DNA of 64,000 bases from Pseudomonadota bacterium (GCA_947455195.1 CANGMI010000010.1:85677-149676), one strand, 5' to 3'; counted from the stretch's first letter, positions 29,694 to 38,683 are shown. Numbers and translations: made by a program. Notes: generated from the sequence alone by a model not told the origin.

Positions 29694-31103
29694 TCAGTCG
29701 GGTTTGACTGACCAGTCCTTGGGCAGCATCACCCACATCCGGCCGCTTTGTTTCATGCGACCTGCCTCCCGATCAGCCTCTTCGCCAAACCCCCAGTAGA
29801 AGTCGGCGCGCACCGCGCCCGTGATGGCGCTGCCGGTATCGAGGGCCAGAACGGTCCGCTCGAGGGGGCCGGCACTCGAGGGCCGGGTTGTCGCCAGGTA
29901 TACGGGCGCCCCGAGCGGGACCATGCGCGGATCGACCGCGATCGAGCGCCCGGCGATCAGCGGTATGCCCATCGCACCAGGCGCGCCCAGATCGGGTCGG
30001 CGTGGATCGTCTTCCGCCAGGCGGAAGAAGACATAGCTGTCATTGGCGTTCAGCAATTCGCGCACCTGCCCGGGATGCATCAGCGCCCATGCCCGGATGG
30101 TGGGCATGGACACCTCGTTGGGCTTGAGTTCGCCCCGTTCGATCAGGACACGTCCGATCGAACGGTAGGGGTAGCCGTTCTGATTGGCATAGAGGACGCG
30201 CACCATGGTCCCATCGGTCAGTTGAACCCGACCCGATCCCTGTACCTGCAGGAAGAAAAGTTCGATCGGGTCATCGACCCAGAGCAGTTCCCGACCGGCA
30301 ACGGGTGCGATGCCCGCTTCGATCTGGGCCCGTGTGTAATAGGGCACCAGCCGCGACCCGTCGAGGCGACCCCGAAGGCGCAGGCCGGTGGTCTCGGGGA
30401 CGACCGAGGTGAGGTCGACTGTGACGAGGTCATCGGGCGGCCCCAGCACCGGATAGATGAACGCACCGACGCGCGTGCGGCTGCCGCGCAGGAGCGGTTC
30501 GTAGTAGCCGGTGACCAGACCGCTCTCGCTCCCATCGACGTTGAGCAGTTGCCACGGCCTGAAGGCCGACTCGAACCAGCGACGCGGATCGCGTTCGGCT
30601 TCGGTCGAGCGGGCCTGCAGGCAGGTGCTGCGCCAGGCCTCCTGGCGCTCGAGCGCAGCACAGGCGTGGCGAAGCGTCCGGAGTGCATGCGGGTGATCAT
30701 CGGCAATCCAGTTTGGCAGGTCGCCCCACCCGGCACGGCGGAGCAAGTCGGCGCGCGGCGCGCGGGCAGCGCTTGCGGTACGGGGGGGTGAGGCATTCGA
30801 GACCGCAGGCGCCGTCGTGGTCGAGCCCGAGGCCGAGGGCGGGGTGCCGGTGCCCGGACTTCTGCCCGCCGCGGGTGGCGCGCTGCCTGCAGTGCCGCTC
30901 GCCGCTGGCATCGCCGGGGCAGTCGTGGAAGGTCCGGTGTTCATCGCACCCGAGGCGGATGCAGACGCTGGCGCAGTGGGCGATACGGCGGGGCGTGGGG
31001 CGCTGGCGGTCGAGGCAGGCCCCTGCACACACCCTGCGAGCAGGGTCGCCAGCACGGCAGCGCACGCAATGCGGGCAGCGCGTGCCGTGGAGTCGACTAT
31101 CAT
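29694..31103 (-). CDS. mltA: Membrane-bound lytic murein transglycosylase A
   Basis: 469 residues from 31103. Signal peptide with lipobox LLAGC (cysteine near 25) marks an outer-membrane lipoprotein, followed by a low-complexity Pro/Ala/Ser/Thr linker of about 90 residues. The catalytic part has the MltA barrel (VTGYYEPLLRGSR; ELLWVDDPIELFFLQVQGSG) and the 3D domain near the C-terminus (VLALDTGSAITGAVRADFYWG), with the expected aspartates. It cleaves glycan strands to 1,6-anhydro-MurNAc products that feed recycling through AmgK, MurU and AnmK in this window. An earlier in-frame ATG at 31136 would overlap the divergent small gene. Confidence 0.93.
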   Translation of the reverse strand: MIVDSTARAARIACAAVLATLLAGCVQGPASTASAPRPAVSPTAPASASASGAMNTGPSTTAPAMPAASGTAGSAPPAAGRSPGTGTPPSASGSTTTAPAVSNASPPRTASAARAPRADLLRRAGWGDLPNWIADDHPHALRTLRHACAALERQEAWRSTCLQARSTEAERDPRRWFESAFRPWQLLNVDGSESGLVTGYYEPLLRGSRTRVGAFIYPVLGPPDDLVTVDLTSVVPETTGLRLRGRLDGSRLVPYYTRAQIEAGIAPVAGRELLWVDDPIELFFLQVQGSGRVQLTDGTMVRVLYANQNGYPYRSIGRVLIERGELKPNEVSMPTIRAWALMHPGQVRELLNANDSYVFFRLAEDDPRRPDLGAPGAMGIPLIAGRSIAVDPRMVPLGAPVYLATTRPSSAGPLERTVLALDTGSAITGAVRADFYWGFGEEADREAGRMKQSGRMWVMLPKDWSVKPD

Positions 31104-31134
31104 CGGAGCGAGTCGGGTTTGAGGAGCATGTCGC

Positions 31135-31314
31135 ATGTTCGAAAGTGGTGCCTGGATCATCATCCTGGAGTCCCTGGTTGCGCTCGCGATGGGAATCCTC
31201 ATCGTCTGGTGGACCGTGCCACGGCAGTCTGCGTCGCCCGGGAGCGAACCGGCGCCCGATCCGTCAGTGACCGCCCAGCCCGGCGCAGCGGGCCGAGACT
31301 CGAGCGCAGGGTAG
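31135..31314 (+). CDS. Small single-pass membrane protein, function unknown
   Basis: 59 codons. GAGGAG at 31121-31126 lies eight bases before the ATG. The product begins MFESGAWIIILE, has one hydrophobic helix (about 6-27, ending IVWWTVP), then a hydrophilic Pro/Ser/Ala tail, so a single-pass inner-membrane protein with a short soluble C-terminus is expected. Its start is 31 bp from the divergent mltA start and its stop overlaps the TAGAAT box before rpe. I do not know a function; I have an impression that similar short proteins precede rpe in related genomes. Confidence 0.7.
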   Translation: MFESGAWIIILESLVALAMGILIVWWTVPRQSASPGSEPAPDPSVTAQPGAAGRDSSAG

Positions 31315-31317
31315 AAT
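31312..31317 (+). promoter_or_regulatory. Candidate -10 box for rpe
   Basis: TAGAAT at 31312-31317 is followed three bases later by ATGATG. A start site six to seven bases past this box would fall inside or after those ATGs, so the next in-frame ATG at 31366, with GAGG four bases upstream, is the better rpe start. Confidence 0.45.
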
Positions 31318-31365
31318 CCGATGATGAATCTCCCCGACTCAACGCGCAAGCCCGAGCGAGGTGCG

Positions 31366-32070
31366 ATGCACGATCGTGCTCCCGAGCGCACGCTGCAAAT
31401 CGCCCCCAGCCTCCTTGCCGCTGACTTTGCCCGCCTCGGTGAAGAGGTCCGTGCCGTCCAGGCTGCCGGTGCCGATCTCATCCATTTCGATGTGATGGAC
31501 AACCATTTCGTGCCCAATCTCAGCGTCGGGCCGATGGTGTGTGCCGCCATCCGGCCTCATGCTACCGTGCCGATCGACGTGCACCTCATGGTGAGCCCGG
31601 TCGACCGCATCATTCCTGACTTTGCACGAGCCGGGGCATCCATCATCAGCTTTCATCCCGAAGCCTCGGTGCATGTCGATCGCACCATCGGTCTGATCCA
31701 CGACGAGGGCTGCAAGGCCGGGCTCGTGATCAATCCGGCCACGCCATTGCATTGGCTGGATCACACCCTGGCGCAGCTCGACCTCGTGCTCGTGATGTCG
31801 GTGAATCCCGGTTTCGGCGGGCAGGCGTTCATCGAACATACACTGGGCAAGATCGCAGCCATCCGTTCGCGCATCGACACGCAGGTAGCAGCGGGCGGCC
31901 GTCCGGTCATGCTCGAAGTCGATGGTGGCGTGAAGGCCGACAACATCGGCCGCGTTGCTGCCGCTGGCGCCGATGTGTTCGTGGCCGGATCAGCCATCTT
32001 TGGTACGGCCGACTACCAGGCCACCATCGCCGCGATGCGCGCCGCCGCTGTGGCAGCCTGCGCGCGCTGA
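31366..32070 (+). CDS. rpe: Ribulose-phosphate 3-epimerase
   Basis: 234-residue TIM barrel interconverting ribulose-5-P and xylulose-5-P. Family signatures: [14 protein letters not shown] near the N-terminus, [12 protein letters not shown] with metal ligands, VHLMV, and [10 protein letters not shown]. The start at 31366 is chosen over 31321 because of the upstream TAGAAT box and GAGG site. gph follows within 3 bp, the usual rpe-gph pairing. Confidence 0.95.
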   Translation: MHDRAPERTLQIAPSLLAADFARLGEEVRAVQAAGADLIHFDVMDNHFVPNLSVGPMVCAAIRPHATVPIDVHLMVSPVDRIIPDFARAGASIISFHPEASVHVDRTIGLIHDEGCKAGLVINPATPLHWLDHTLAQLDLVLVMSVNPGFGGQAFIEHTLGKIAAIRSRIDTQVAAGGRPVMLEVDGGVKADNIGRVAAAGADVFVAGSAIFGTADYQATIAAMRAAAVAACAR

Positions 32071-32072
32071 AC

Positions 32073-32855
32073 GTGTTGCGTCCTGCGTCCGATATCGAGG
32101 CGCGCCGCGGCGGGCATGCCGCCGTGCCGCTGCCGAGGGCCGGGACCGGCCCGGCCTGTCAGGCGGTGTTGTTCGACCTTGACGGTACGCTGATCGACAG
32201 CGCCCCGGATCTGATCGCCGCCGTTGGTGCCATGCTCGAGTGCCTCGGGCGTCCCGTGCCGGCGGCAGATCGCATCGAAGGCTATGTCGGCAAGGGCATT
32301 CCGCGTCTGGTTCACCGGGCCCTCACCGCCGACATGCAGGCCGATGCCGAACCGGCCTTTCATGCGCACGCAGTCGCGCTCTTCGAGGGCTTTTACCGGC
32401 AGCAGTCGGGGCGCGCTTCGAAGCTCTACCCGAACGTGACCGAGTCCCTCGAGCAATTGCGGCAGGCGCAGATACCACTGGCCTGCGTCACCAACAAGGC
32501 GCGCGCCTTCACGCTCCCCTTGCTCGAGCAGTTCGACCTTGTGCGCTTTTTCGACAGGGTGGTCGCGGGCGACGACGCGCTTGCGCGCAAGCCCGATCCA
32601 GCGCCGGTGTGGCTCGCGCTCGAGGGGCTGAGGGCATGCCGTCCCGCGGCAGCCATCACGCCTGCTCGGGTGATCATGATCGGTGATTCGGCCAATGATG
32701 TGCGTGCTGCCCGGGGCGCCGGATGCGCTGCCTGGTGCGTGCCTTACGGCTATCGTGAAGGAGAAACGATCGATGCCCTGGGCGCCGATCGCGTCGTTGA
32801 CGATCTTGCGCATGGAGCGCGCCTCATTCTGGGCATGGAGGCCTACCCCCGATGA
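32073..32855 (+). CDS. gph: Phosphoglycolate phosphatase (HAD family)
   Basis: HAD hydrolase with motif I LFDLDGTLIDS, motif II CVTNKA, the motif III lysine in LARKPDPAP and motif IV IGDSANDVRAA. Gph removes phosphate from 2-phosphoglycolate formed in DNA repair or oxygenation. No ATG is available near the N-terminus; a GTG at 32073 (just after the rpe stop) gives 260 residues, while GTGs at 32124 or 32163 would trim 17 or 30 residues. It overlaps the next gene by 4 bp. Confidence 0.88.
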   Translation: MLRPASDIEARRGGHAAVPLPRAGTGPACQAVLFDLDGTLIDSAPDLIAAVGAMLECLGRPVPAADRIEGYVGKGIPRLVHRALTADMQADAEPAFHAHAVALFEGFYRQQSGRASKLYPNVTESLEQLRQAQIPLACVTNKARAFTLPLLEQFDLVRFFDRVVAGDDALARKPDPAPVWLALEGLRACRPAAAITPARVIMIGDSANDVRAARGAGCAAWCVPYGYREGETIDALGADRVVDDLAHGARLILGMEAYPR

Positions 32856-34354
32856 ATGCACTGCTCGATACGCTGAGGGAGGCGCTAGGCCCTGCCCATG
32901 TGCTGACCGAACCCTCCGACGTATTGCCCTTCGTCGTCGACTGGCGGCGACGTTATGAAGGGCTGCCGCTTGCCGTGGTGCGTCCGGCCGATACGGAAGA
33001 GGTAGCGGCCGTCGTGCGCGCGTGCGCCGCAGCCGGCGTCGCGATGGTGCCGCAAGGGGGCAACACCGGTCTGTGTGGCGGTGCCACGCCCGATCGGTCG
33101 GCCGCTCAGGTCGTGATCAGCCTCGGGCGGCTCAATCGCATTCGTGCCCTCGATCCCGACAATGACACGATCACGGTCGAGGCTGGTTGTGTGCTGGCTC
33201 AAGTGCAGGCGGCGGCGAGCGAGGCAGGGCGATTGTTCCCGTTGAGCCTTGCCTCGGAGGGCAGTTGCGTCGTGGGAGGCAATCTTTCGACCAACGCGGG
33301 CGGCACCGGTGTACTGCGCTATGGCAACACCCGGGAACTCACGCTCGGGCTCGAAGTGGTTCTGCCCTCGGGCGACATCCTCGACCTGTTGCGCGGGCTT
33401 CGCAAGGACAACACCGGGTACGATCTGAAGCATCTGTTCATCGGGGCCGAGGGCACGCTCGGCATCATCACCGCTGCCGTGATGAAACTCTATCCGGCGC
33501 CTACGGCCGCCGGTACGGCCCTGGTGGCTTGCGATACGCCACGACAGGCGGTGGCCCTGCTCGGTCTTGCCCGCCGGCACGGCGGCGCGAGGCTCACCGC
33601 GTTCGAACTCTTTTCCGCCACCTGTCTTGAACTGGTGCTCAAGCACTATCCCGGATGCGTACCTCCATTTTCGCCACCGGCGGGCGCGATGTCATCGGCC
33701 AGTGCGGGTTCGCAGTCTCTGACGTCGACCCCGTCGATGCGTGACCGGAAGGCGCTGGCCTGGCTCTATCCCCAGTACGTACTCGTCGAGTTTTCCGATG
33801 CGGGCGATACGGCCGATCTGGCGGCCCTCACCGAAGCGGTGCTCGCCGAAGCGCTTGAGGCGGGATTGATCCGGGATGCGGTCATCTCGGCCAGCGATGC
33901 CCAGCGCAAGGCGCTCTGGGCGCTGCGTGAAAACGTCTCGGAAGCCCAGGCCCACGAAGGGCGCAACATCAAGCACGACGTCTCGGTACCAACCTCAGCC
34001 ATCGCCGATTTCATCGAGAGCACCGATGCACTCCTCGAGGCGGCCTTTCCGGGTGCGCGTCGCGTGACGTTCGGTCATCTGGGCGATGGCAATCTGCACT
34101 ACAACCTGGCCGCACCGGTCGGTGTTGACCCCCTCGAATTCGAGGCCAGACTCGACGCCGTGAATGAACTCGTGCACGACAGTGTCGCGCGATTTCGTGG
34201 TTCGATCAGTGCCGAGCATGGCATCGGGCAGTTGAAGCGCGATGAGTTGCCGCGTTACAAGTCGGCAACCGAGCTTTCGGTGATGCGGGCGGTGAAGGCA
34301 GCGCTCGATCCGAACGGCCTCATGAACCCGGGAAAGCTGCTGGCGACCGGATAG
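32852..34354 (+). CDS. FAD-linked D-2-hydroxyacid oxidase (GlcD/D2HGDH-like)
   Basis: 500 residues. The FAD-binding loop PQGGNTGLCGG is at 67-77, the mid-domain EGTLGIITAAVMKL follows, and the C-terminal oxidase domain carries HLGDGNLH (409-416) and SAEHGIGQLKRDEL, the metal and substrate motifs of D-lactate, glycolate and D-2-hydroxyglutarate dehydrogenases. A Ser/Pro-rich insertion near 270-298 is unusual. It overlaps gph by 4 bp; coupling to a phosphoglycolate phosphatase suggests glycolate as substrate, but single-subunit members more often use D-2-hydroxyglutarate or D-lactate. Confidence 0.88.
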   Translation: MNALLDTLREALGPAHVLTEPSDVLPFVVDWRRRYEGLPLAVVRPADTEEVAAVVRACAAAGVAMVPQGGNTGLCGGATPDRSAAQVVISLGRLNRIRALDPDNDTITVEAGCVLAQVQAAASEAGRLFPLSLASEGSCVVGGNLSTNAGGTGVLRYGNTRELTLGLEVVLPSGDILDLLRGLRKDNTGYDLKHLFIGAEGTLGIITAAVMKLYPAPTAAGTALVACDTPRQAVALLGLARRHGGARLTAFELFSATCLELVLKHYPGCVPPFSPPAGAMSSASAGSQSLTSTPSMRDRKALAWLYPQYVLVEFSDAGDTADLAALTEAVLAEALEAGLIRDAVISASDAQRKALWALRENVSEAQAHEGRNIKHDVSVPTSAIADFIESTDALLEAAFPGARRVTFGHLGDGNLHYNLAAPVGVDPLEFEARLDAVNELVHDSVARFRGSISAEHGIGQLKRDELPRYKSATELSVMRAVKAALDPNGLMNPGKLLATG

Positions 34355-34358
34355 TCCC

Positions 34359-35435
34359 ATGCGGATGCAGCCTCTCATCGAAGTCGTCAACACCGTCGGT
34401 CCTGACGATGCCGTGCATCGGATGAAGAGCCAGCCGCTCAGGCACCTTCTGCCTCATCTGGCGTTTGTTCGTCCCGCGCTGTGGGGTCGGGATGCCGGCA
34501 AGGGCGCCCCCGACGTGCGACCGGCCGCCGGCGTGATCCTGCGGATCGAACCGAGCGCCTCCCACGTCGATCGAGTCTTGCCGTGGCTGCGTGGACGGTG
34601 CGAGTCCGCCGTGATCATGATGCACCTGCCCGATTTCAGTCCGGCTCATCGCTCGCTTCTGCGCAAGCTCGATGAGGTGGTCGACCTGTACATGGTGCCC
34701 ACGCCAGAAATGCGCACTGTCGTCTCGGCATTCACCGAACGACACGTCGAGGTCCTGATCGACCCGATCGATTTCGGGCTCGAGACGAGCCGCCGGCATC
34801 CGGTGCGGCCATCGTCCGGCCCGCTGCGCGTGATGTGGTTCGGTTATCCCGACTCCTTTCGCAAGTCGATGTCCGGGTACCTGCCCGCGCTGGAAGCGTT
34901 GTGCCTCTCAGGGGAGATCGAGTTTCATGTCGTGACACGCAGGCCGGCCTACGGGGCGAAGTCGTTCTACACGGTTCACCGTTACGACCCGACCACATTC
35001 ATCGACGATGCGCGTCGCTTCGATGTCTGCCTGCTGAGTCATCAGTCGTTCGATTTCTCCCTGGCAACCTGGTCGAAATCGGAGAACAAGGCAGTCCTTG
35101 CGATGACGCTGGGTTTGCCGGTGGCAGCATCACGGACGCCCGCCTACCGGCGTCTCCTCGCCGGTTGTGGGCTGAGTGATTTTCTCTTCAGTTCCAGGGC
35201 CGAACTGGCAGCCGTCCTGCGTCGGCTGGCCGATCGCCCGACTCGGGTCGATTACCTTCGCAAATGCCAGGCGCCTGTCCTGCAAGCCTATGGGGTGCGG
35301 CGAATGGCGAATGACTGGCAAGCGCTTTTCGAGCGCGAGTTGCGTGAGCGCCGTCTCTCGATCCCCTCGGTACTCCCCGAGGACAGGCTCCAGTTGCAAG
35401 CGCTCGCAACGCGGCTGGCTGCCGACGGCCGGTGA
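34359..35435 (+). CDS. Glycosyltransferase-like protein, unknown specificity
   Basis: 358 residues, 4 bp after the oxidase. I do not recognise a named protein. The layout suggests a GT-B fold: an N-terminal alpha/beta region (VDLYMVPTPEMR), an inter-domain start of a second Rossmann region at about 155 (LRVMWFGYPDSFRKS), LLSHQSFDF, and a C-terminal segment TLGLPVAASRTPAYRRL followed by a helix-rich end, as in GT4-type enzymes. The canonical E-x7-E donor motif is not evident. It is convergent with a sulfotransferase, so a glycan to be sulfated is a natural guess. Confidence 0.6.
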   Translation: MRMQPLIEVVNTVGPDDAVHRMKSQPLRHLLPHLAFVRPALWGRDAGKGAPDVRPAAGVILRIEPSASHVDRVLPWLRGRCESAVIMMHLPDFSPAHRSLLRKLDEVVDLYMVPTPEMRTVVSAFTERHVEVLIDPIDFGLETSRRHPVRPSSGPLRVMWFGYPDSFRKSMSGYLPALEALCLSGEIEFHVVTRRPAYGAKSFYTVHRYDPTTFIDDARRFDVCLLSHQSFDFSLATWSKSENKAVLAMTLGLPVAASRTPAYRRLLAGCGLSDFLFSSRAELAAVLRRLADRPTRVDYLRKCQAPVLQAYGVRRMANDWQALFERELRERRLSIPSVLPEDRLQLQALATRLAADGR

Positions 35436-35466
35436 TGGCGTTGCAGGTCCCGTCTCTTCCGCGAGG

Positions 35467-36234
35467 CTAGGCGCTCGATGTCCTCGTCACGCCGTCTGCA
35501 CCGGCGCGTGGCGGCACGATGCGGTCGTACCCCAACCGGTCGAAGTCCTGGCGAAACAGCACATTGATGCGGTCGATTGTTCCCGGAGCGAGTCGCCGGG
35601 CGTAGAGGTACTGGTCGGAGTCGGCGCTCGCCAGGGCCGCGTCCGATCGATTGGCATCGAGCCGGTTCGTCTCGCCAATGCCGTAGCGGGCCCTGAGGCG
35701 ATCGAAATCGGCCTCGAAGTGTTCGACCTTGCCAAGGAAATCCACCCCGAGCTCCTTGCCGCGGTGGGTCCAGTAGATGCACGGATGCAGACAGAGCGTG
35801 CCGCCCTGTCCGGCATCGAGAATCTCGTGTTCGGGCAACTGCTGGAACCACCGGTTCACGTCGAAGCCCGCACGGCTGGCGCCGGCCCAGGCACGCGCCA
35901 GTTGTTCCAGCACGCGTTCGCGGATCCAGGGTTCGGGGTACTGCAGGCGCGGCAGCACCTGAAAGTTGCGCTGCAACTGGATGAACCCCGAGAACACCCG
36001 GTCGTACGGATTGCGCACGAACACGGCCAATTGGTAGCCCTGGTCGTGTTCCGGCAGCGCTGCCCAGTCCGACAAGGTCAGATGCTGGTGCGTGATGCGT
36101 CGCAAATGGGGGTTGAAGTGAAACAGCTTCGGATAGGGGCGCACGCCGAGACTCTCGAGGCGTGCCTGAAGCGTCTGGCTGGCGGTCTTCACCGGGAAGA
36201 GCAGGGCGAGTTTCTGGGTGGGCAGGAGCAGCAT
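35467..36234 (-). CDS. Sulfotransferase family protein
   Basis: 255 residues from the ATG at 36234. The PAPS 5'-phosphosulfate loop is recognisable as FPVKTASQTL (14-22 region) and the 3'-phosphate motif as VFVRNPYDRVFSG (71-83), typical of carbohydrate sulfotransferases (Sulfotransfer_2-like). No signal peptide is seen, so action is cytosolic on a lipid- or nucleotide-linked glycan. No strong ribosome site was found; the longer frame to 36417 is Arg-rich and unconvincing. 31 bp separate its stop from that of the glycosyltransferase-like gene. Confidence 0.78.
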   Translation of the reverse strand: MLLLPTQKLALLFPVKTASQTLQARLESLGVRPYPKLFHFNPHLRRITHQHLTLSDWAALPEHDQGYQLAVFVRNPYDRVFSGFIQLQRNFQVLPRLQYPEPWIRERVLEQLARAWAGASRAGFDVNRWFQQLPEHEILDAGQGGTLCLHPCIYWTHRGKELGVDFLGKVEHFEADFDRLRARYGIGETNRLDANRSDAALASADSDQYLYARRLAPGTIDRINVLFRQDFDRLGYDRIVPPRAGADGVTRTSSA

Positions 36235-36320
36235 CGATGTCGGTTCGCTATCGTGCGTTGCAAGCGGCCGATGCGTCGGACGCCGCCAGGGGATGATGGC
36301 CACAAGGGTACAACTGATGC

Positions 36321-36326
36321 CATAAT
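36321..36326 (+). promoter_or_regulatory. Candidate -10 box of the trpDC leader
   Basis: CATAAT at 36321-36326 is a good -10 match within high-GC surroundings. A start site near 36333 would place the ATG of the putative leader peptide at the 5' end of the transcript. No convincing -35 is seen at 16-18 bp. Confidence 0.35.
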
Positions 36327-36332
36327 CGAGCC

Positions 36333-36395
36333 ATGCTCCCCTCGCGCATTCCTGCCGCGACCTGCCGTTGGCGCTGGCGTCACTCAGCCGCCTGA
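36333..36395 (+). CDS. Putative trp leader peptide
   Basis: A 20-codon frame: MLPSRIPAATCRWRWRHSAA then TGA at 36393-36395. Two Trp codons, separated by one Arg codon, sit in the distal half as in trp attenuators, and structured RNA follows before trpD. No ribosome site precedes the ATG unless the message is leaderless. A chance frame is possible, so confidence is low. Confidence 0.35.
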   Translation: MLPSRIPAATCRWRWRHSAA

Positions 36396-36407
36396 GGTCA
36401 TTCGTCT

Positions 36408-36598
36408 GCCGATTCAATCGGCGCTCCGCGGTGCGCTGCGGGTTTCGAAAGCAGGGAGCCGGTCAGCGTGTCCTCCGGGACACCGACCGGAGGAAATGGG
36501 AGCAGCACATGCCGCAGTTCAGCGACAACCGCCCGGTGCGACGGTGTGATCGGGTCAGGCACGTCTTTCGATGGCGTCGCTCCGCTGCCTGACCGATC
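36408..36598 (+). promoter_or_regulatory. Structured 5' leader of trpD
   Basis: The 323-bp stretch from 36396 to trpD holds no gene but three clear hairpins: GCCGAT/ATCGGC (36408-36422), a two-part stem CCGGTC + GTGTCC closing a TCCG loop with GGACAC + GACCGG (36459-36490), and a 13-bp stem with one bulged G between 36548-36561 and 36586-36598. None is followed by a T-run, so a simple intrinsic attenuator is not shown. The part from 36599 to the ribosome site shows nothing distinct. Confidence 0.5.
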
Positions 36599-36718
36599 GA
36601 GGCGGTGCCGGGCGTTTCCGGGTCGTCTCGTTCTTCCCCGATCTGCCAGGACACCGGAAGGCCTGGCGCCACGACGGCCTTGCAAGCGGCTTCGGCCCCG
36701 CACCCCAGGAGAAGTGAC

Positions 36719-37756
36719 ATGCCCCCCATTACCCCCCAGGAAGCGCTGCAGCGAACCATCGAGCATCGTGAGATCTTTCATGACGAGATGCTCGAGATGA
36801 TGCGCATGATCATGTCTGGCGAGATGAGCCCGGTGATGATCGCTGCACTGACGGTCGGTCTGCGCGTGAAGAAGGAAACCATCGGCGAAATCGCAGCCGC
36901 GGCGCAGGTGATGCGCGAACTGGCCACCCGGGTGACGGTGTCCGACGCCACGCATCTGGTCGACGTCGTCGGCACCGGAGGCGATGGGTCGCACACCTTC
37001 AACATATCGACAGCCGCCGCCTTCGTGACCGTAGCGGCGGGTGCTCGTGTGGCCAAGCACGGCGGGCGTGCCGTATCGAGCAAGTCGGGCAGCGCCGATG
37101 TGCTCGAGTCGCTGGGTGCCAACATCATGTTGCCCGCCGACGTGGTGGGGCGCTGCATCGACGAGGTGGGCATGGGCTTCATGTTTGCCCCCAATCATCA
37201 TGCAGCCATGAAGCATGCGGCGCCCGTTCGCAAGGAACTGGGTGTTCGCACCATCTTCAACATCCTCGGGCCCCTCACCAATCCGGCCCTCGCGCCCAAT
37301 CAACTCATGGGCGTGTTCCACGGCGACCTCGTCGGCATCATGGTGCGCGTCATGCAGCGCCTGGGTGCCCACCACGCCATGACGGTGCACGGGCGTGAAA
37401 GTCTCGACGAGATCTCGATCAGTGGCGAGACCCTTGTGGGCGAATTGAAGGAGGGTCGAGTCACCGAATACGTCATCCACCCTTCGCAGTTCGGTCTGCC
37501 GGTGCACGACCCGCGCACGCTGCGCGTCGATACCGTGGAGGAGTCGCGCGCCATGGTGCTGTCGGCGCTCGCCGATACACCGGGCGCGGCGCGTGACATC
37601 GTGGCGCTCAATGCGGGGGCCGCCATTTACGTGGCGGGTGTTGCGACGACGCTGGAAGAGGGTGTCGAGCAGGCCTTGCGCGCGATTCGTTCGGGTGCCG
37701 CCCGCGCCGCGCTCGATGCCTTCGTTGCATGGACGCGAGCAGCGTCGGCGCGCTGA
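36719..37756 (+). CDS. trpD: Anthranilate phosphoribosyltransferase
   Basis: 345 residues, second step of tryptophan synthesis (anthranilate + PRPP). GTGGDG at 85-90 is the PRPP-binding loop and [18 protein letters not shown] (113-130) the second family signature. AGGAG eight bases before the ATG at 36719 fixes the start. trpE and trpG, usually directly upstream in Burkholderiales, are absent; a structured leader takes their place. trpC follows after 47 bp. Confidence 0.97.
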   Translation: MPPITPQEALQRTIEHREIFHDEMLEMMRMIMSGEMSPVMIAALTVGLRVKKETIGEIAAAAQVMRELATRVTVSDATHLVDVVGTGGDGSHTFNISTAAAFVTVAAGARVAKHGGRAVSSKSGSADVLESLGANIMLPADVVGRCIDEVGMGFMFAPNHHAAMKHAAPVRKELGVRTIFNILGPLTNPALAPNQLMGVFHGDLVGIMVRVMQRLGAHHAMTVHGRESLDEISISGETLVGELKEGRVTEYVIHPSQFGLPVHDPRTLRVDTVEESRAMVLSALADTPGAARDIVALNAGAAIYVAGVATTLEEGVEQALRAIRSGAARAALDAFVAWTRAASAR

Positions 37757-37803
37757 ACAAGTCTCGAGCCCCTTTCACACCTGTTCCCTGACGGAGTGAC
37801 CCG

Positions 37804-38592
37804 ATGTCCGACATCCTTGAGCGCATTCTCACCGTGAAGCGTGCCGAGATCGTTGCAGCGCGTGCCAGGCGTGATCTCGCCGCGACGGAGGCCGCCGCCG
37901 CCGCGGCGCCTCCGGCGCGTGACTTCATCGAGGCCCTGCGCACGCGCATCGCCTCGGGTGCCGCGGCCGTGATCGCTGAAATCAAGCAGGCGAGCCCGAG
38001 CAAGGGCCTGCTGCGCGAACCGTTCGATGTGGCCGAGATCGCCCGATCGTATGCGCTCGGTGGCGCCGCCTGCCTTTCAGTGCTGACCGATCGCGAGTTC
38101 TTCCGGGGTGCGCCTGAAAATCTCGCGATTGCGAAAGCCCACGCACCGATGCCGGCCTTGCGCAAGGATTTCATCATCGATCCGTATCAGGTGTACGAGG
38201 CGCGCGCGCTCGGGGCGGACTGCATCCTGCTCATCGTTGCGGCTCTGGATGACGCAATGCTGGTCGCGCTGGAACGCCTGGCGCAGCGTCTGGGCATGGC
38301 GGTACTGGTCGAGGTGCACGATGAGGCTGAGCTGGCACGGGCGCTCAGGCTCCAGACCCCGCTCATCGGCGTCAACAATCGCGACCTGCGTACGTTTGAC
38401 ACCACGATCGACACCAGCATCCGCCTGCGTGCGTCGATGCCGCCCGGTCGCCTGATCGTGACCGAGAGCGGTATCCGCACGCGAGAGGATGTCGCCCGGC
38501 TGCGAGGGGCCGGCATCGACGCCTTTCTGGTGGGCGAGGCGTTCATGCGAGTGCCCGATCCGGGCGCCGGATTGCGGGCCTTGTTTGACTGA
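37804..38592 (+). CDS. trpC: Indole-3-glycerol phosphate synthase
   Basis: 262-residue TIM barrel, single-domain TrpC without the TrpF fusion of enterics. Signatures: [14 protein letters not shown] (catalytic Lys near 61), [13 protein letters not shown] with the second catalytic Lys, and [11 protein letters not shown]. It decarboxylates and cyclises CdRP. No terminator with a T-run follows; the next 320 bp are the porin leader region. Confidence 0.97.
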   Translation: MSDILERILTVKRAEIVAARARRDLAATEAAAAAAPPARDFIEALRTRIASGAAAVIAEIKQASPSKGLLREPFDVAEIARSYALGGAACLSVLTDREFFRGAPENLAIAKAHAPMPALRKDFIIDPYQVYEARALGADCILLIVAALDDAMLVALERLAQRLGMAVLVEVHDEAELARALRLQTPLIGVNNRDLRTFDTTIDTSIRLRASMPPGRLIVTESGIRTREDVARLRGAGIDAFLVGEAFMRVPDPGAGLRALFD

Positions 38593-38683
38593 GTGGTGGC
38601 GACGCAACGTCCCCGGGCGGTCAGTTGCCAAGATTTTCACGAACGTCAGACCCGAAAGTTCATCCGGAATCGATGGAAAGTCC

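Noticed and set aside
36399..36718. A degraded trpG or trpE before trpD
   Set aside because: No frame here resembles glutamine amidotransferase or anthranilate synthase, even allowing frameshifts.
36398..37507. 369-codon minus-strand open frame over the trp leader and trpD
   Set aside because: His/Arg-rich shadow of trpD; the leader part has no ribosome site or domain.
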